Source of the DNA: Bacteroidales bacterium
GTDB taxonomy: Bacteria > Bacteroidota > Bacteroidia > Bacteroidales > VadinHA17
Direction of reading: 5' to 3'
Assembly: GCA_025454815.1 (NCBI GenBank)
Contig: JALONR010000014.1
Span: 66,473 to 112,310, forward strand
DNA length: 45,838 nt
Numbering within the stretch: position 1 is the stretch's first letter; each line of letters starts with the position of its first letter. Shown one piece after another: positions 1 to 8,485 of the stretch. The notes under the pieces are model-generated. The model ran no database searches, was not told the origin of the DNA, and saw only the letters and a list, made by a program, of their open reading frames with translations. The position numbers were made by a program, and so were the translations under genes.

Positions 1-1143
1 TTCGTGCTCTTTGCGCTTACTCTCGTGGGAGTAGCCCTCTTCCACAAACAGACTATGTGGGTGGCCCTCACAGGCATGACCCTTATCATTATCTACAAGC
101 TGGTGTTCAATGATCCGGCTGAGCCGTTCCACCTCTTCCATCACCTGGGAGAGGAAGGAAGGACACTCATCAACCTCATGGGTTTGCTATTTGGATTTGC
201 AGTCCTCTCAAAGCACTTCGAGGAATCACATGTCCCTGACCTGCTTCCGAATTACCTTAGCGGAGGCTGGCTGGGTGCCTTTACCCTCCTGGTTATGATC
301 ACGGTGCTTTCATCATTCCTTGACAACATCGCTGCAGCACTGATAGGCGGAACAATAGCGCTGGTGGTATTCAGGGGGAAGGTACATATCGGGTATGTGG
401 CAGCCATAGTTGCTTCCAGCAACGCAGGAGGAGCCGGAAGCGTCATCGGCGACACTACCACAACCCTCATGTGGATCGACGGAGTGCCGGCTCTCAATGT
501 CCTGCATGCCTATTTTGCAGTATTCCCGGCCCTGATTGTGTTCGGAATACCGCTGTCAATTGTCCAGACCAGATACCAGCCCATACAAAATGATGCCACT
601 CCGGGGATAAAGATAAACTACCGGAAAATCCTGGTAGTGGTATTGATCCTGGTCGGAGCCATCTCTACCAATATCCTCCTTGACTTTCCCGCCGCCGGTG
701 TTTGGATAGGAATACTCCTTGGTGCACTCTTTACCACCACCCCTTGGAGCGAACTGAAGAATTCGCTGAAAGGAACTATTTTCCTGATATCACTGGTATT
801 CTCAGCTTCAATGATGCCGGTCGAGGAGCTTCCTCCGGCTTCGTGGCAGACAAGCCTGGTGCTCGGGTTCGTCTCCTCGGTCTTTGATAATATTCCTCTT
901 ACGAAACTGGCTCTCGAGCAGGGAGGGTACGACTGGGGAATGCTTGCCTATGCTGTCGGATTCGGGGGCTCGATGATATGGTTCGGGTCATCAGCCGGTG
1001 TTGCCATTACCAACAAATTCCCGGAAGGGAGATCCGTTGCCCGCTGGCTTAAGAGCGGCTGGTGGATAGCCGCCGCATACGTTATTGGCTTCATGATCCT
1101 GCTGGCCATCAGGGGATGGGAACCTGTGCTGAATTATAAATAA
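1..1143 (+). CDS. NhaD/ArsB-superfamily ion transporter (5' partial)
   Basis: The reading frame is open to the first base, so the true start lies upstream. The visible ~380 residues hold about ten hydrophobic membrane segments. Two similar motifs, SFLDNIAAALIGG (~residues 102-114) and SSVFDNIPLTKLAL (~289-302), recall the paired DN(I/V)xxxA re-entrant motifs of the ion transporter superfamily (NhaD Na+/H+ antiporters, ArsB, citrate carriers). A glycine-rich stretch ending GSVIGDTTTTLMW lies after the first motif, as in NhaD. Inferred role: inner-membrane Na+/H+ exchange or organic-anion transport. The substrate cannot be decided from sequence alone. A hairpin terminator follows the stop codon at once. 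Confidence 0.8.
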   Translation, partial: FVLFALTLVGVALFHKQTMWVALTGMTLIIIYKLVFNDPAEPFHLFHHLGEEGRTLINLMGLLFGFAVLSKHFEESHVPDLLPNYLSGGWLGAFTLLVMITVLSSFLDNIAAALIGGTIALVVFRGKVHIGYVAAIVASSNAGGAGSVIGDTTTTLMWIDGVPALNVLHAYFAVFPALIVFGIPLSIVQTRYQPIQNDATPGIKINYRKILVVVLILVGAISTNILLDFPAAGVWIGILLGALFTTTPWSELKNSLKGTIFLISLVFSASMMPVEELPPASWQTSLVLGFVSSVFDNIPLTKLALEQGGYDWGMLAYAVGFGGSMIWFGSSAGVAITNKFPEGRSVARWLKSGWWIAAAYVIGFMILLAIRGWEPVLNYK

Positions 1144-1148
1144 TAAAA

Positions 1149-1178
1149 AGAAGAGGCCGGAATTCCGGCCTTCTTCAT
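1149..1178 (+). terminator. Intrinsic terminator after the transporter gene
   Basis: A GC-rich hairpin with arms around GGCCGGAATTCCGGCC, extended by GAAG/CTTC with one bulge, starts a few bases after the stop codon and ends in TTCTTCATTT. The adenine-rich left side could also let it work on the minus strand for the convergent RRM gene. Confidence 0.65.
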
Positions 1179-1184
1179 TTATGC

Positions 1185-1216
1185 AAAGAGAGGCCGCCCA
1201 TCACCGACAGCCTCTT
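1185..1216 (-). terminator. Possible terminator of the RRM gene
   Basis: On the minus strand, AAGAGGC and GCCTCT flank a 15-nt loop just beyond the RRM stop codon and are followed by CTTT. The stem is only six to seven pairs and the T tract is short, so this is a weak candidate beside the stronger hairpin at 1149-1178. Confidence 0.35.
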
Positions 1217-1227
1217 CTGTTTATGTC

Positions 1228-1533
1228 CTAGTATTTCGGTTCACGGTCCCGGTCGCGGAAATCACGGCGGGGTCTGAAAGGCTTCTTCTCTGCCTTAGGC
1301 TCAGACTTCTTTACAATGATCTGACTGCCATCGAGCTCTGAGTTGTTTAGCTTTTCGATAGCTTCATAACCGGCACGGTCATCTGCCATCTCAACGAAAC
1401 CATAACGCTTTGAAAAGCCGGTCTCACGGTCCATAATGACTTTTGCGGAGATTACCTCCCCAAATTTGCTGAAAAGTTCCTGAAGGTCTTCTGCTTTAGT
1501 TACAGAACTCAGCTTGGCTACAAAAATGTTCAT
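1228..1533 (-). CDS. RNA recognition motif (RRM) protein
   Basis: A 101-residue single-RRM protein. RNP2 is seen as NIFVAKL (residues 2-8) and RNP1 as KRYGFVEM (~50-57), with the aromatic residues that stack on RNA bases. The tail is basic and rich in Arg/Asp (FRPRRDFRDRDREPKY), typical of small bacterial RRM proteins that bind single-stranded RNA. A longer in-frame start exists at 1608, but those 25 residues are Phe/Ile/Asn-rich and lie in an AT-rich leader, so the ATG at 1533, directly before the RNP2 strand, is preferred. A promoter at 1628-1660 would give a leader of about 90 nt, which suggests post-transcriptional or cold-type control. That last point is inference. Confidence 0.92.
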   Translation of the reverse strand: MNIFVAKLSSVTKAEDLQELFSKFGEVISAKVIMDRETGFSKRYGFVEMADDRAGYEAIEKLNNSELDGSQIIVKKSEPKAEKKPFRPRRDFRDRDREPKY

Positions 1534-1627
1534 TTGAAAATTAATTATAATGTTAATAAAGAATTTATAACTGACTGATAATGAGGAATACATAAAATGT
1601 CTTCGCACTATATCAAGTCAGCTGACA

Positions 1628-1660
1628 CAAAGGTATTTAAATAATTTTAACAATTCCAAA
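1628..1660 (-). promoter_or_regulatory. Bacteroidota-type promoter for the RRM gene
   Basis: On the minus strand, TTTG (1660-1657) is followed after 21 nt by TACCTTTG (1635-1628), a full match to the Bacteroidota -7 consensus TAnnTTTG. The predicted transcript start is near 1620, about 90 nt before the ATG. Confidence 0.55.
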
Positions 1661-1714
1661 TTAATTTAAATATTTGGAACTTAACGCTGCAAGATAAAAA
1701 TTACTAAAACAGAG

Positions 1715-3010
1715 TCACCTTTTTACAGGCGTGTCCATCCACTCCTCCAGTTTTACCAGGACAGCCTCCTTCTGCTCATCCGGAAGATTGTTTATCCGGG
1801 TTCTGTGTGACCCTCCTTCCCTTACTATCTTAAGGCAGCTTTTATTGCCGCCCGGATCCGCAGCTGTAGCCGACCATGGATCATACTCCCCGTAAAGGAA
1901 TATGAAATTATCTCCCTTTTTCTTTATGAATTCGTCAACCTTCCGGCCAAATTCGTAATCATAAACATACTGCTCACCCTGCGGGGCGGAGAAAATAAAC
2001 TCGGGCATGTCTGTGTTGCGGGCATGCCTGAGCAGGTCACCGAACTTATCAAAATCATAACCGTAATATCCTATCTCTGTCATTGCCTGGTAAAAGAAAG
2101 GCTCAAAATATGCCATACCCTGGTCTGCAAAGTACCTTGGGTCACCTACCTGGGCAAGGTGGAGGAAGATCTTTTCATCAGAACCTTCAAGCGGGATGGA
2201 GTCACAGGGAATGGTACCCCACTGCCAGAAGGCGAATTCGTATTCGAGGACTGTCATCTCATATGCAGTCTCAGGCCCGCCAACCCTGCTGAATGTCCAT
2301 CCGCGCTCCTCAGCAAAGTCAAGGAACATTGGGTACAGCAATTCGAACTTCTCAAGTGCAAGCTTCTGAAAACTGAAGACCCTGTCACGGCACTCCTCCG
2401 TTCCCACGTTTTCGAGGAAGGTATACATCCTCTCATCTTCCGGGCCGAAATTGAGCGGAGCCACATAAGGTACGCTGACATCAACGTCATCCGGATAGTA
2501 ATACCTGTGAAACATCACTGTCTGTCCACCTTTGCTTATGCCTGTTGTAGCCCACCTGCCGCTGAATACAGGCTTGAACAGTTCAATAATACGGTGGTGG
2601 TCGGTTGCCGCCTGCCATGTGGTCAGATACTCCCATCCGGCTGAATCAGGTCTTGATTCCTCAAAATACCTGTGCTCAATCCTTATTAAATTAGCATTCA
2701 GCAAGGAAGCGAGCTCGTTCTTCCCTCCCCTGGCGCCGTATCCCTCTGTCTCAACAACAACAGGCCTGTCAGCGCCGGCATAATAGAGAAAGATCTGCTG
2801 TGTAAACAGGGGCCCGTCAGGGTTCCTGTGGTCTACCGGCTGCCGGAGCCTTATCTCCCAGGCTTCGCTGAAGCTCGTGTCAGCTTCAATCCTGAAAATA
2901 GTGTCAGCCGGAAGTGTGGCAAGGCGTTCCTCCAGCGTCATTGTTTTGGTTGAGCATCCCGAGCCAAGCAGGGCTGCAAATACAAGTGTGATCAGCGTTG
3001 TTTTTAACAT
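1715..3010 (-). CDS. Peptidase S37 family (PS-10-like), putative lipoprotein
   Basis: This is a 431-residue secreted serine peptidase. An N-terminal hydrophobic segment ends LLGSGCS, so Cys19 may be lipidated, although the lipobox is imperfect. The nucleophile elbow GISKGG places the catalytic Ser at 159. The preceding VETEGYG and IEHRYFEESRP segments match the oxyanion and HRYFxxSRP region shared by S28/S37 alpha/beta hydrolases. C-terminal DPWSA and GGSHRTRI segments are good places for the catalytic Asp and His. Known S37 enzymes release tri- or tetrapeptides ending in proline from N-termini. The gene starts 12 nt after the aminopeptidase P stop, as the third gene of a run with DPP-IV, and all three families act at proline. 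Confidence 0.85.
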   Translation of the reverse strand: MLKTTLITLVFAALLGSGCSTKTMTLEERLATLPADTIFRIEADTSFSEAWEIRLRQPVDHRNPDGPLFTQQIFLYYAGADRPVVVETEGYGARGGKNELASLLNANLIRIEHRYFEESRPDSAGWEYLTTWQAATDHHRIIELFKPVFSGRWATTGISKGGQTVMFHRYYYPDDVDVSVPYVAPLNFGPEDERMYTFLENVGTEECRDRVFSFQKLALEKFELLYPMFLDFAEERGWTFSRVGGPETAYEMTVLEYEFAFWQWGTIPCDSIPLEGSDEKIFLHLAQVGDPRYFADQGMAYFEPFFYQAMTEIGYYGYDFDKFGDLLRHARNTDMPEFIFSAPQGEQYVYDYEFGRKVDEFIKKKGDNFIFLYGEYDPWSATAADPGGNKSCLKIVREGGSHRTRINNLPDEQKEAVLVKLEEWMDTPVKR

Positions 3011-3022
3011 ATCATTGATTAG

Positions 3023-4846
3023 TTAAAGGTTGGTTCTCCGGCTTTTGGCAACAGGCTTCGTCTTCCTCCTCAGCCATTTTTGCAGCTCAGGCTCAAGATT
3101 GCGGTGAAGCAGTTCATAAACCCGCTCATGATAATCATTCAGCCATTGCAGCTCACTGTCATCAAGAAGCGAGGGATCAATCAGTTCCGGGTCAATATAA
3201 CAGAGTGTCACCGTCTCAAAACCGAGAAAACTCCCATACTCAGTCTCACGATCTTCACGGCACACAAGGAGGTTTTCAGTCCTGAAACCATACAATCCGG
3301 GACGGTAAAATGCAGGTTCATCAGATAAAACCATTCCCGGTTCAATGCTGGTCTTCATATCGCCTGTTGCACCGGTACCGATTGTCTGCGGGCCCTCATG
3401 GACATTCAGGAAGCTCCCGACACCGTGGCCGGTTCCGTGGCCGTAGTTCATATAATTGTCCCACAGTGGCTTACGAGCAAGAATGTCAAGCTGATAACCT
3501 TTTGTCCCCCGGGGAAAACGGGCCATGGCCAGACCTATGGTTCCACGCAGGGCAAGAGTGAAATCCCTCTTCATCCCGGAATCAGGTTTGCCCAGGGCAA
3601 CCGTCCGGGTTATGTCAGTGGTGCCACCAAAATACTGCCCACCAGAGTCGAGCAGGAATATCCCTTTTTTCTCCAGCGTGGCATTGGTAGCCATGTCCGG
3701 CACATAATGAGGCAGAGCGGCATGAGCATTGAAGGCGGCTATGGTGCTGAACGACGGTCCGGTGCAACCTTCCAGACCGGACCTCATTCCGTCAATCTTT
3801 CCGGCAGCGCTTAATTCGGTAACCTCCTCTTTTCCAACGGTATTCTCAAGCCAGTGGAAGAACCGGGTTAAAACCACCCCATCCTGAACCATTATTTTCC
3901 TCAGGTTCTTAAGCTCGGTTTTATTCTTTATCGCTTTCATCCGCGTGGGGATGCTCAGATCCTCCACCACCCTCACATTGTTTTTAACCGCCCTTCGAAG
4001 TGCTGCAGAGGTTGTTGCCGGGGAGAAAAGCAGCACAGAGCCCTCCTCAAGATGCGAAAGAACAGCAGAAACAGTATCATAGGGAAGCAATACCACCCCA
4101 TCCCTGTCAAGTGATGCCCGAACTTTCCCGGGGACTTTATCCTCATCGGCAAAAAAGATAACCTGGTCACTGCCTACTACGGCGAATGAGAGAAGCAGGG
4201 GACAGTATTTTACGTCATTACCCCTCAGGTTCAGCAGCCACATGATATCATCCGTGGCAGTAAGAAGCTGATAGTCTGCTTTCATTTCAGCCATGACCTT
4301 CCTGACCCGTTCAAGCTTCGCCTTCCTGCTGAGGCCCGAATACTTCACCTCCAGTTCAAAAGCTTCATCTGCCGGCAAAGGAGGGCGGTCCTTCCAGATG
4401 GCTCCAGCCAGGTCAGCCTTCAGGTCAATTATTGCTCCTGCCGGCTTAAGTGACGATTCCAGGTATTTCATTGATCCGGATGAGATCAGCCGTCCGTCAA
4501 CCCCTACTCTCCATCCCTTGCGCACTTTCGTGCTCAGCCAGTCAATATGCTCAGGCGTATGAGGTACCTTCAGCCTTACAAGCTCAAATCCCGTGTCCTT
4601 CAGCTGATCCTCCGCCTGGATAAAATAGCGGCTGTCAGTCCAGAGTCCGGCAAATGAACGTGTTATTACCACGTTCCCGGCTGAGCCGGTAAACCCGGTA
4701 AGCCACCTGATTACTCTCCAGTGATCGGGCACATATTCCCCGAGATGAGGGTCAGATGGCGGGATTATTATTGCATCGAGTTTTTTCTGCTTCATCAGGC
4801 TGCGCAATTCAGCGAGCCTCTTCCTGTATACACCGGCACTCATCAC
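3023..4846 (-). CDS. Xaa-Pro aminopeptidase (aminopeptidase P, M24B)
   Basis: This is a 607-residue three-domain aminopeptidase P of the long, eukaryote-like type. Two creatinase-like N-terminal domains occupy ~1-310 and include GFTGSAG and LWTDSRYF. The catalytic pita-bread domain runs from ~320. All five dimetal ligands are visible: Asp400 (LLDSGG), Asp411 (TTDITRT), His474 (GTGHGVG), Glu510 (SDEPAFY) and Glu524 (TENLL). It removes the N-terminal residue when proline is second. No signal peptide is visible, so it is probably cytoplasmic and would act on imported peptides. The start is MM, and either Met is possible. It lies 18 nt after the DPP-IV stop and 12 nt before the S37 start, so cotranscription is likely. 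Confidence 0.95.
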   Translation of the reverse strand: MMSAGVYRKRLAELRSLMKQKKLDAIIIPPSDPHLGEYVPDHWRVIRWLTGFTGSAGNVVITRSFAGLWTDSRYFIQAEDQLKDTGFELVRLKVPHTPEHIDWLSTKVRKGWRVGVDGRLISSGSMKYLESSLKPAGAIIDLKADLAGAIWKDRPPLPADEAFELEVKYSGLSRKAKLERVRKVMAEMKADYQLLTATDDIMWLLNLRGNDVKYCPLLLSFAVVGSDQVIFFADEDKVPGKVRASLDRDGVVLLPYDTVSAVLSHLEEGSVLLFSPATTSAALRRAVKNNVRVVEDLSIPTRMKAIKNKTELKNLRKIMVQDGVVLTRFFHWLENTVGKEEVTELSAAGKIDGMRSGLEGCTGPSFSTIAAFNAHAALPHYVPDMATNATLEKKGIFLLDSGGQYFGGTTDITRTVALGKPDSGMKRDFTLALRGTIGLAMARFPRGTKGYQLDILARKPLWDNYMNYGHGTGHGVGSFLNVHEGPQTIGTGATGDMKTSIEPGMVLSDEPAFYRPGLYGFRTENLLVCREDRETEYGSFLGFETVTLCYIDPELIDPSLLDDSELQWLNDYHERVYELLHRNLEPELQKWLRRKTKPVAKSRRTNL

Positions 4847-4864
4847 CTCAGTCTGCTTTATCCT

Positions 4865-7039
4865 CTATTTGCCAAAGAAATGTCTGAGCCAGAAACTATT
4901 GGTCTCATTGGCCATAAAGATCCGTTTGGGTCCGCCCCAGCCATGCCGCTCTCCCGGGTATATCATCATCTCAAAGGGCTTATTGAGGTCCTGCAGGGTA
5001 GTGATCAGCCAGATTGAGTTTTGCATATGCACATTGTCATCCATGTCGCCATGGCGTACCAGCAGCTTCCCCTTGAGGCTGGCAGCATGGGTTATTGCTG
5101 AGCCATTTTTGTAACCTTCGGGATTATCTTCAGGGGTATCCATATATCTCTCGGTATAAACATTGTCATAGAGGCGCCAGTCTGTAACCGAATAATCAGC
5201 GATCCCATGGGTCCAGTATTCCGATCCGGCGGTCAGTGCCATGCTTGTCACATATCCCCCGTATGATCCTCCGGTGATACCCATCCTGGAATCATCAGCC
5301 CATGACTGCCGGCGGAGCCACTGGACGGCATCTGAATAATCAGATATTTCCCATTTACCCAATGAGCGGTGCATGTAATCAAGTCCCTTTTTGCCGAAAG
5401 TGCCTGACCCGCGGTGATCAACGTTTATTGTGACAATGCCATTCTCTGCATACCATCTGGGCTGAACGCCCTGCCACCTGTTCCTTATGCTTCCCGCATC
5501 GGGTCCGCCATAAATTGTGAATACTACGGGGTACTTCCCCGACGGATCAAAATTGAGGGGATAGGTGATCAGAGCGGGCATGTCAAAAAGACCATCAGCG
5601 GTTTTAATCTTTACCAGTTCAGTCTTCGGGTGTTTCGATGCATCATAAACAGGTGCCTCTTCCCGGAACAGGCTCCGGACCGTTTTACCTTTCCTGTCAA
5701 TAAGAGTGATTCCGCCCGGATCGGCAATGCTGCTCCAGGTGTCAATGAACCATGAGCCTCCCGGAGAAACGGTTGCAGTATGAAAGCCGTCACCCGATGT
5801 AATCTGCTGGAGCCGGGTTCCGTCAAGCCTGACACGGAAGAGATGGTTACCGAGCAGATCAGAACCTGTGGCGTGAAAGTAAACCTCCTTTTTGGCCTCA
5901 TCAACCCTCACAAGTTCAGTGACTTTCCAGTTGAAGTTTGTTATCTGCGACTTGAGGCTTCCGTCCCATCCGTAATAGTATAGATTGTACCAGTCGTTCC
6001 TGTAACTCCTTACGATAAACCCGGAGCCGTCCTGCATCACGTAAAGATCTTCAAAAAAGTCAATCCACGTGGGCCTGGTCTCACGGTACACCTCGGTGAA
6101 GTCACCGGATGTCACATCAGCCAGGATGAATCTCATGTCATTCTGGTCACGGTTCAATACCTGTATCATCAGCTTCCTGCTGTCCGGGGTCCACGAGGGC
6201 CAGGCTATGTACTGATCGGTGTTCTCATCGGTTTTGACCCAGGTGGTATTGCCTGATGTAAGATCAACCACCCCCATTCTGACTTTCGGATTCGGATCTC
6301 CGGGCTTTGGGTAAGGGGTGATCTCCAGCTTTCCATGAGTGCCGTCAGTTGTTTCGAGTGCGTTCAGATAATAAAGGGGAACCGGATTGTCATCAGTATG
6401 CAGATAGGCTATCTGACCGGCATCAGGTGACCACCAGAAGGCGGCATACCTGGAAGCCCTACCAAGTATCTCCTCCATATATACCCATGAGGCCCAGCCG
6501 TTGTAGATTCTGTCGGTGGCATCGAAGGTAAGCCTGGTCTCCCTGCCGGATTCAAGATCATAATAGTAAAGATCCTTATCCTTTGTATAAGCAAGCTTTT
6601 TGTCACCCGGAGCGAAGCGGGCATTCATCTCCTTCCCGGAGTCCCGGGTCAGCCTTTTTCCTTCACGGTTTCCTGCAGTATGGTACCAGAGGTCATTATC
6701 CTTCAGGATGACTACAGAATTCCTGTCCGAGGAAACAGCCATATCAGGAGACGGGCTTACTCCTTCAGGCAATAGATCCGAAAGCTGCTGCATTTCAGTC
6801 CTGAATTTCTCAACCCTGACCGACTTACCTGTCCTGCAGTCATACTCCACCGTAACAAGGTTTTCCTCGCTTCTGACAACAGGCTTCTTTTCCTCATCGT
6901 ACATCCTTATAAGCATCCGGCTGTCATCAATCCACCTGATAAAACCCGGCTTGTATTCCTGCCCGGGCCTCTGGCCGGCAGCGACAGATGAAATCAACAA
7001 AAACAAAAAGATCTGGAACCTGATGTAATACTGTTTCAT
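4865..7039 (-). CDS. Dipeptidyl peptidase IV family (S9B)
   Basis: This is a 724-residue exported serine peptidase that cleaves Xaa-Pro (or Xaa-Ala) dipeptides from N-termini. Residues 1-22 are a signal peptide ending VAAGQ. A beta-propeller follows (~30-480), with WVYMEE at ~185-190 carrying the Glu pair that anchors the substrate amino terminus; the usual DWVYEEE reads SWVYMEE here. The C-terminal hydrolase domain has Ser592 (GGSYGGY), Asp667 (GDMDDNVH) and His699 (GERHGW). It is the first gene of a minus-strand run with aminopeptidase P and an S37 peptidase. The -7 box at 7079-7086 is its likely promoter. Confidence 0.96.
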   Translation of the reverse strand: MKQYYIRFQIFLFLLISSVAAGQRPGQEYKPGFIRWIDDSRMLIRMYDEEKKPVVRSEENLVTVEYDCRTGKSVRVEKFRTEMQQLSDLLPEGVSPSPDMAVSSDRNSVVILKDNDLWYHTAGNREGKRLTRDSGKEMNARFAPGDKKLAYTKDKDLYYYDLESGRETRLTFDATDRIYNGWASWVYMEEILGRASRYAAFWWSPDAGQIAYLHTDDNPVPLYYLNALETTDGTHGKLEITPYPKPGDPNPKVRMGVVDLTSGNTTWVKTDENTDQYIAWPSWTPDSRKLMIQVLNRDQNDMRFILADVTSGDFTEVYRETRPTWIDFFEDLYVMQDGSGFIVRSYRNDWYNLYYYGWDGSLKSQITNFNWKVTELVRVDEAKKEVYFHATGSDLLGNHLFRVRLDGTRLQQITSGDGFHTATVSPGGSWFIDTWSSIADPGGITLIDRKGKTVRSLFREEAPVYDASKHPKTELVKIKTADGLFDMPALITYPLNFDPSGKYPVVFTIYGGPDAGSIRNRWQGVQPRWYAENGIVTINVDHRGSGTFGKKGLDYMHRSLGKWEISDYSDAVQWLRRQSWADDSRMGITGGSYGGYVTSMALTAGSEYWTHGIADYSVTDWRLYDNVYTERYMDTPEDNPEGYKNGSAITHAASLKGKLLVRHGDMDDNVHMQNSIWLITTLQDLNKPFEMMIYPGERHGWGGPKRIFMANETNSFWLRHFFGK

Positions 7040-7078
7040 GATATTGGGATTTCGGTTAGTGTTGTTACCTTAAGGAAA

Positions 7079-7086
7079 CAAATATA
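7079..7086 (-). promoter_or_regulatory. -7 box for the proline-peptidase run
   Basis: TATATTTG on the minus strand matches TAnnTTTG exactly and lies 40 nt before the DPP-IV ATG. A clear -33 box is not visible. It is back to back with the plus-strand promoter at 7131-7162. Confidence 0.45.
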
Positions 7087-7130
7087 GTAAACTTAGAAAC
7101 TGTCACGCCAGAAGATGCCATGGAACACAA

Positions 7131-7162
7131 TTGACAACCGGGGATATATATTCTTATCTTTA
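7131..7162 (+). promoter_or_regulatory. Promoter for the acetyltransferase/DUF6320 pair
   Basis: TTG (7131-7133) and TATCTTTA (7155-7162) are 21 nt apart, matching the Bacteroidota -33/-7 layout with one mismatch in the -7 box. The ATG at 7181 would lie about 10 nt downstream of the transcript start. Confidence 0.5.
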
Positions 7163-7180
7163 CCGGCGGAAAGAAGCTGA

Positions 7181-8485
7181 ATGAGACCACGCAGAGAAAA
7201 TCCTGGTCCCGGGGAATGGATGAAGCTTGACAATGCTGCGAAGATCTATCCTGCAATTACCGGATCGGAACTGACCGGAGTCTTCCGGATATCAGTACAC
7301 CTTACCTCGCCTGTCATCCTGCCTGCCCTGCTTGAGGCATCGGAGGAGACATCGAAGGTTTTTCCCTTTTTCAGTGTGGAATTATGCAAGGGCTTTTTCT
7401 GGTATTACCTCGAATATAACGGAAGAGCACCGAGAGTACTGCCAGATACAGGTACCAGGTGCCAGCCCTTTCCGCGCACCATGAACGGGGAACTTCTTTA
7501 CAGGATTCTCGTGCGTGATAACACAATCTCCGTGGAGTTCTTTCACATCGTCACCGATGGCGGAGGGGCAATTTTCTTTCTCAAGACACTCCTCAACAAC
7601 TACTTCAGGCATGCCTACGGCATAACTGACATACCCTTCCCCGAGGTAAAGGAAGGGCCCCAGCCCGGCAGTACCGACGATCTCTTCTCGCGGCATTACG
7701 GGAAGGGAATGCCCCGGCCTGCGGTGATGCCGCGTGCCTGGCACCTGCCTTACCGGCTGCGGGAGGCACCCCGGTTCAGGGTCACAGAGTTCGGAGTGCC
7801 GGCGGAGAGACTGGCTGCCCTGTCAAGAGAGGCAGGAAGCACCATAACAGAATACCTTGCAGCAACCCTGATCTTCGAGCTTCAGGAAATAAGGACAGCC
7901 GAAGACAGGGGTGCTCCTCACATAAGAGTACAGGTTCCCTTTGACCTGCGAAAAAGATACGACGCAACCACCCTGCGGAACTTTTCACTCTTCGCTATGC
8001 CGGCCATAGACGTAAGAATGGGTCATTACTCCTTCGAAGAAGTACTCCGCGAGACCAGAATCACCATGCAACTGATGACCGACGAGAAGAGAATCAGACA
8101 GGTCATCAGCCGAAACGTTTCAAAGGAGAAAAACCCGTTCATCCGTATTATCCCCCTGTTCATCAAGAGCCCGGTACTGCGGATAGCCTACAACAGGTTC
8201 GGCCCCAGCCAGTTCACAACTACCATCACCAATATGGGAAGGATCACGCCTGCCGGCCCGGCAGCCGAATATATGAAGGCAATGTCAGTAACCCCTCCTC
8301 CGCCTCACAGGGATATCAAAATAACTGCGGGTCTGATTACACTTGGCATTGATACAATTGTTACTTTCGGCTCTCTTACCGGCAACACCGACCTGGAAAG
8401 AGGCTTTGTATCAAGACTCACATCGGCTGGATTACCGGTAAGGATTATTACCAATCAACAACAGGAAAACAATGGCAATATGTAA
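7181..8485 (+). CDS. Condensation/alcohol acetyltransferase-like acyltransferase
   Basis: This is a 434-residue protein of the chloramphenicol acetyltransferase/condensation-domain fold. The catalytic motif HxxxDG is seen as FHIVTDGGG (~residues 125-133). RVQVPFDLRKRYDATTLRNF (~250-270) resembles the structural Arg/Asn region of this superfamily. Such enzymes transfer acyl groups to alcohols, amines or peptide intermediates through a central His. No signal peptide is seen. The stop codon overlaps the start of the next gene by 14 nt, so the two are translationally linked. I recall this family often sitting beside DUF6320 zinc-ribbon membrane proteins in gut anaerobes. The substrate is unknown. 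Confidence 0.75.
   Translation: MRPRRENPGPGEWMKLDNAAKIYPAITGSELTGVFRISVHLTSPVILPALLEASEETSKVFPFFSVELCKGFFWYYLEYNGRAPRVLPDTGTRCQPFPRTMNGELLYRILVRDNTISVEFFHIVTDGGGAIFFLKTLLNNYFRHAYGITDIPFPEVKEGPQPGSTDDLFSRHYGKGMPRPAVMPRAWHLPYRLREAPRFRVTEFGVPAERLAALSREAGSTITEYLAATLIFELQEIRTAEDRGAPHIRVQVPFDLRKRYDATTLRNFSLFAMPAIDVRMGHYSFEEVLRETRITMQLMTDEKRIRQVISRNVSKEKNPFIRIIPLFIKSPVLRIAYNRFGPSQFTTTITNMGRITPAGPAAEYMKAMSVTPPPPHRDIKITAGLITLGIDTIVTFGSLTGNTDLERGFVSRLTSAGLPVRIITNQQQENNGNM

Noticed and set aside
2024..2644. 206-codon plus-strand open frame
   Set aside because: It lies fully antisense to the S37 peptidase, shows no known motif, and has a composition typical of a shadow frame.
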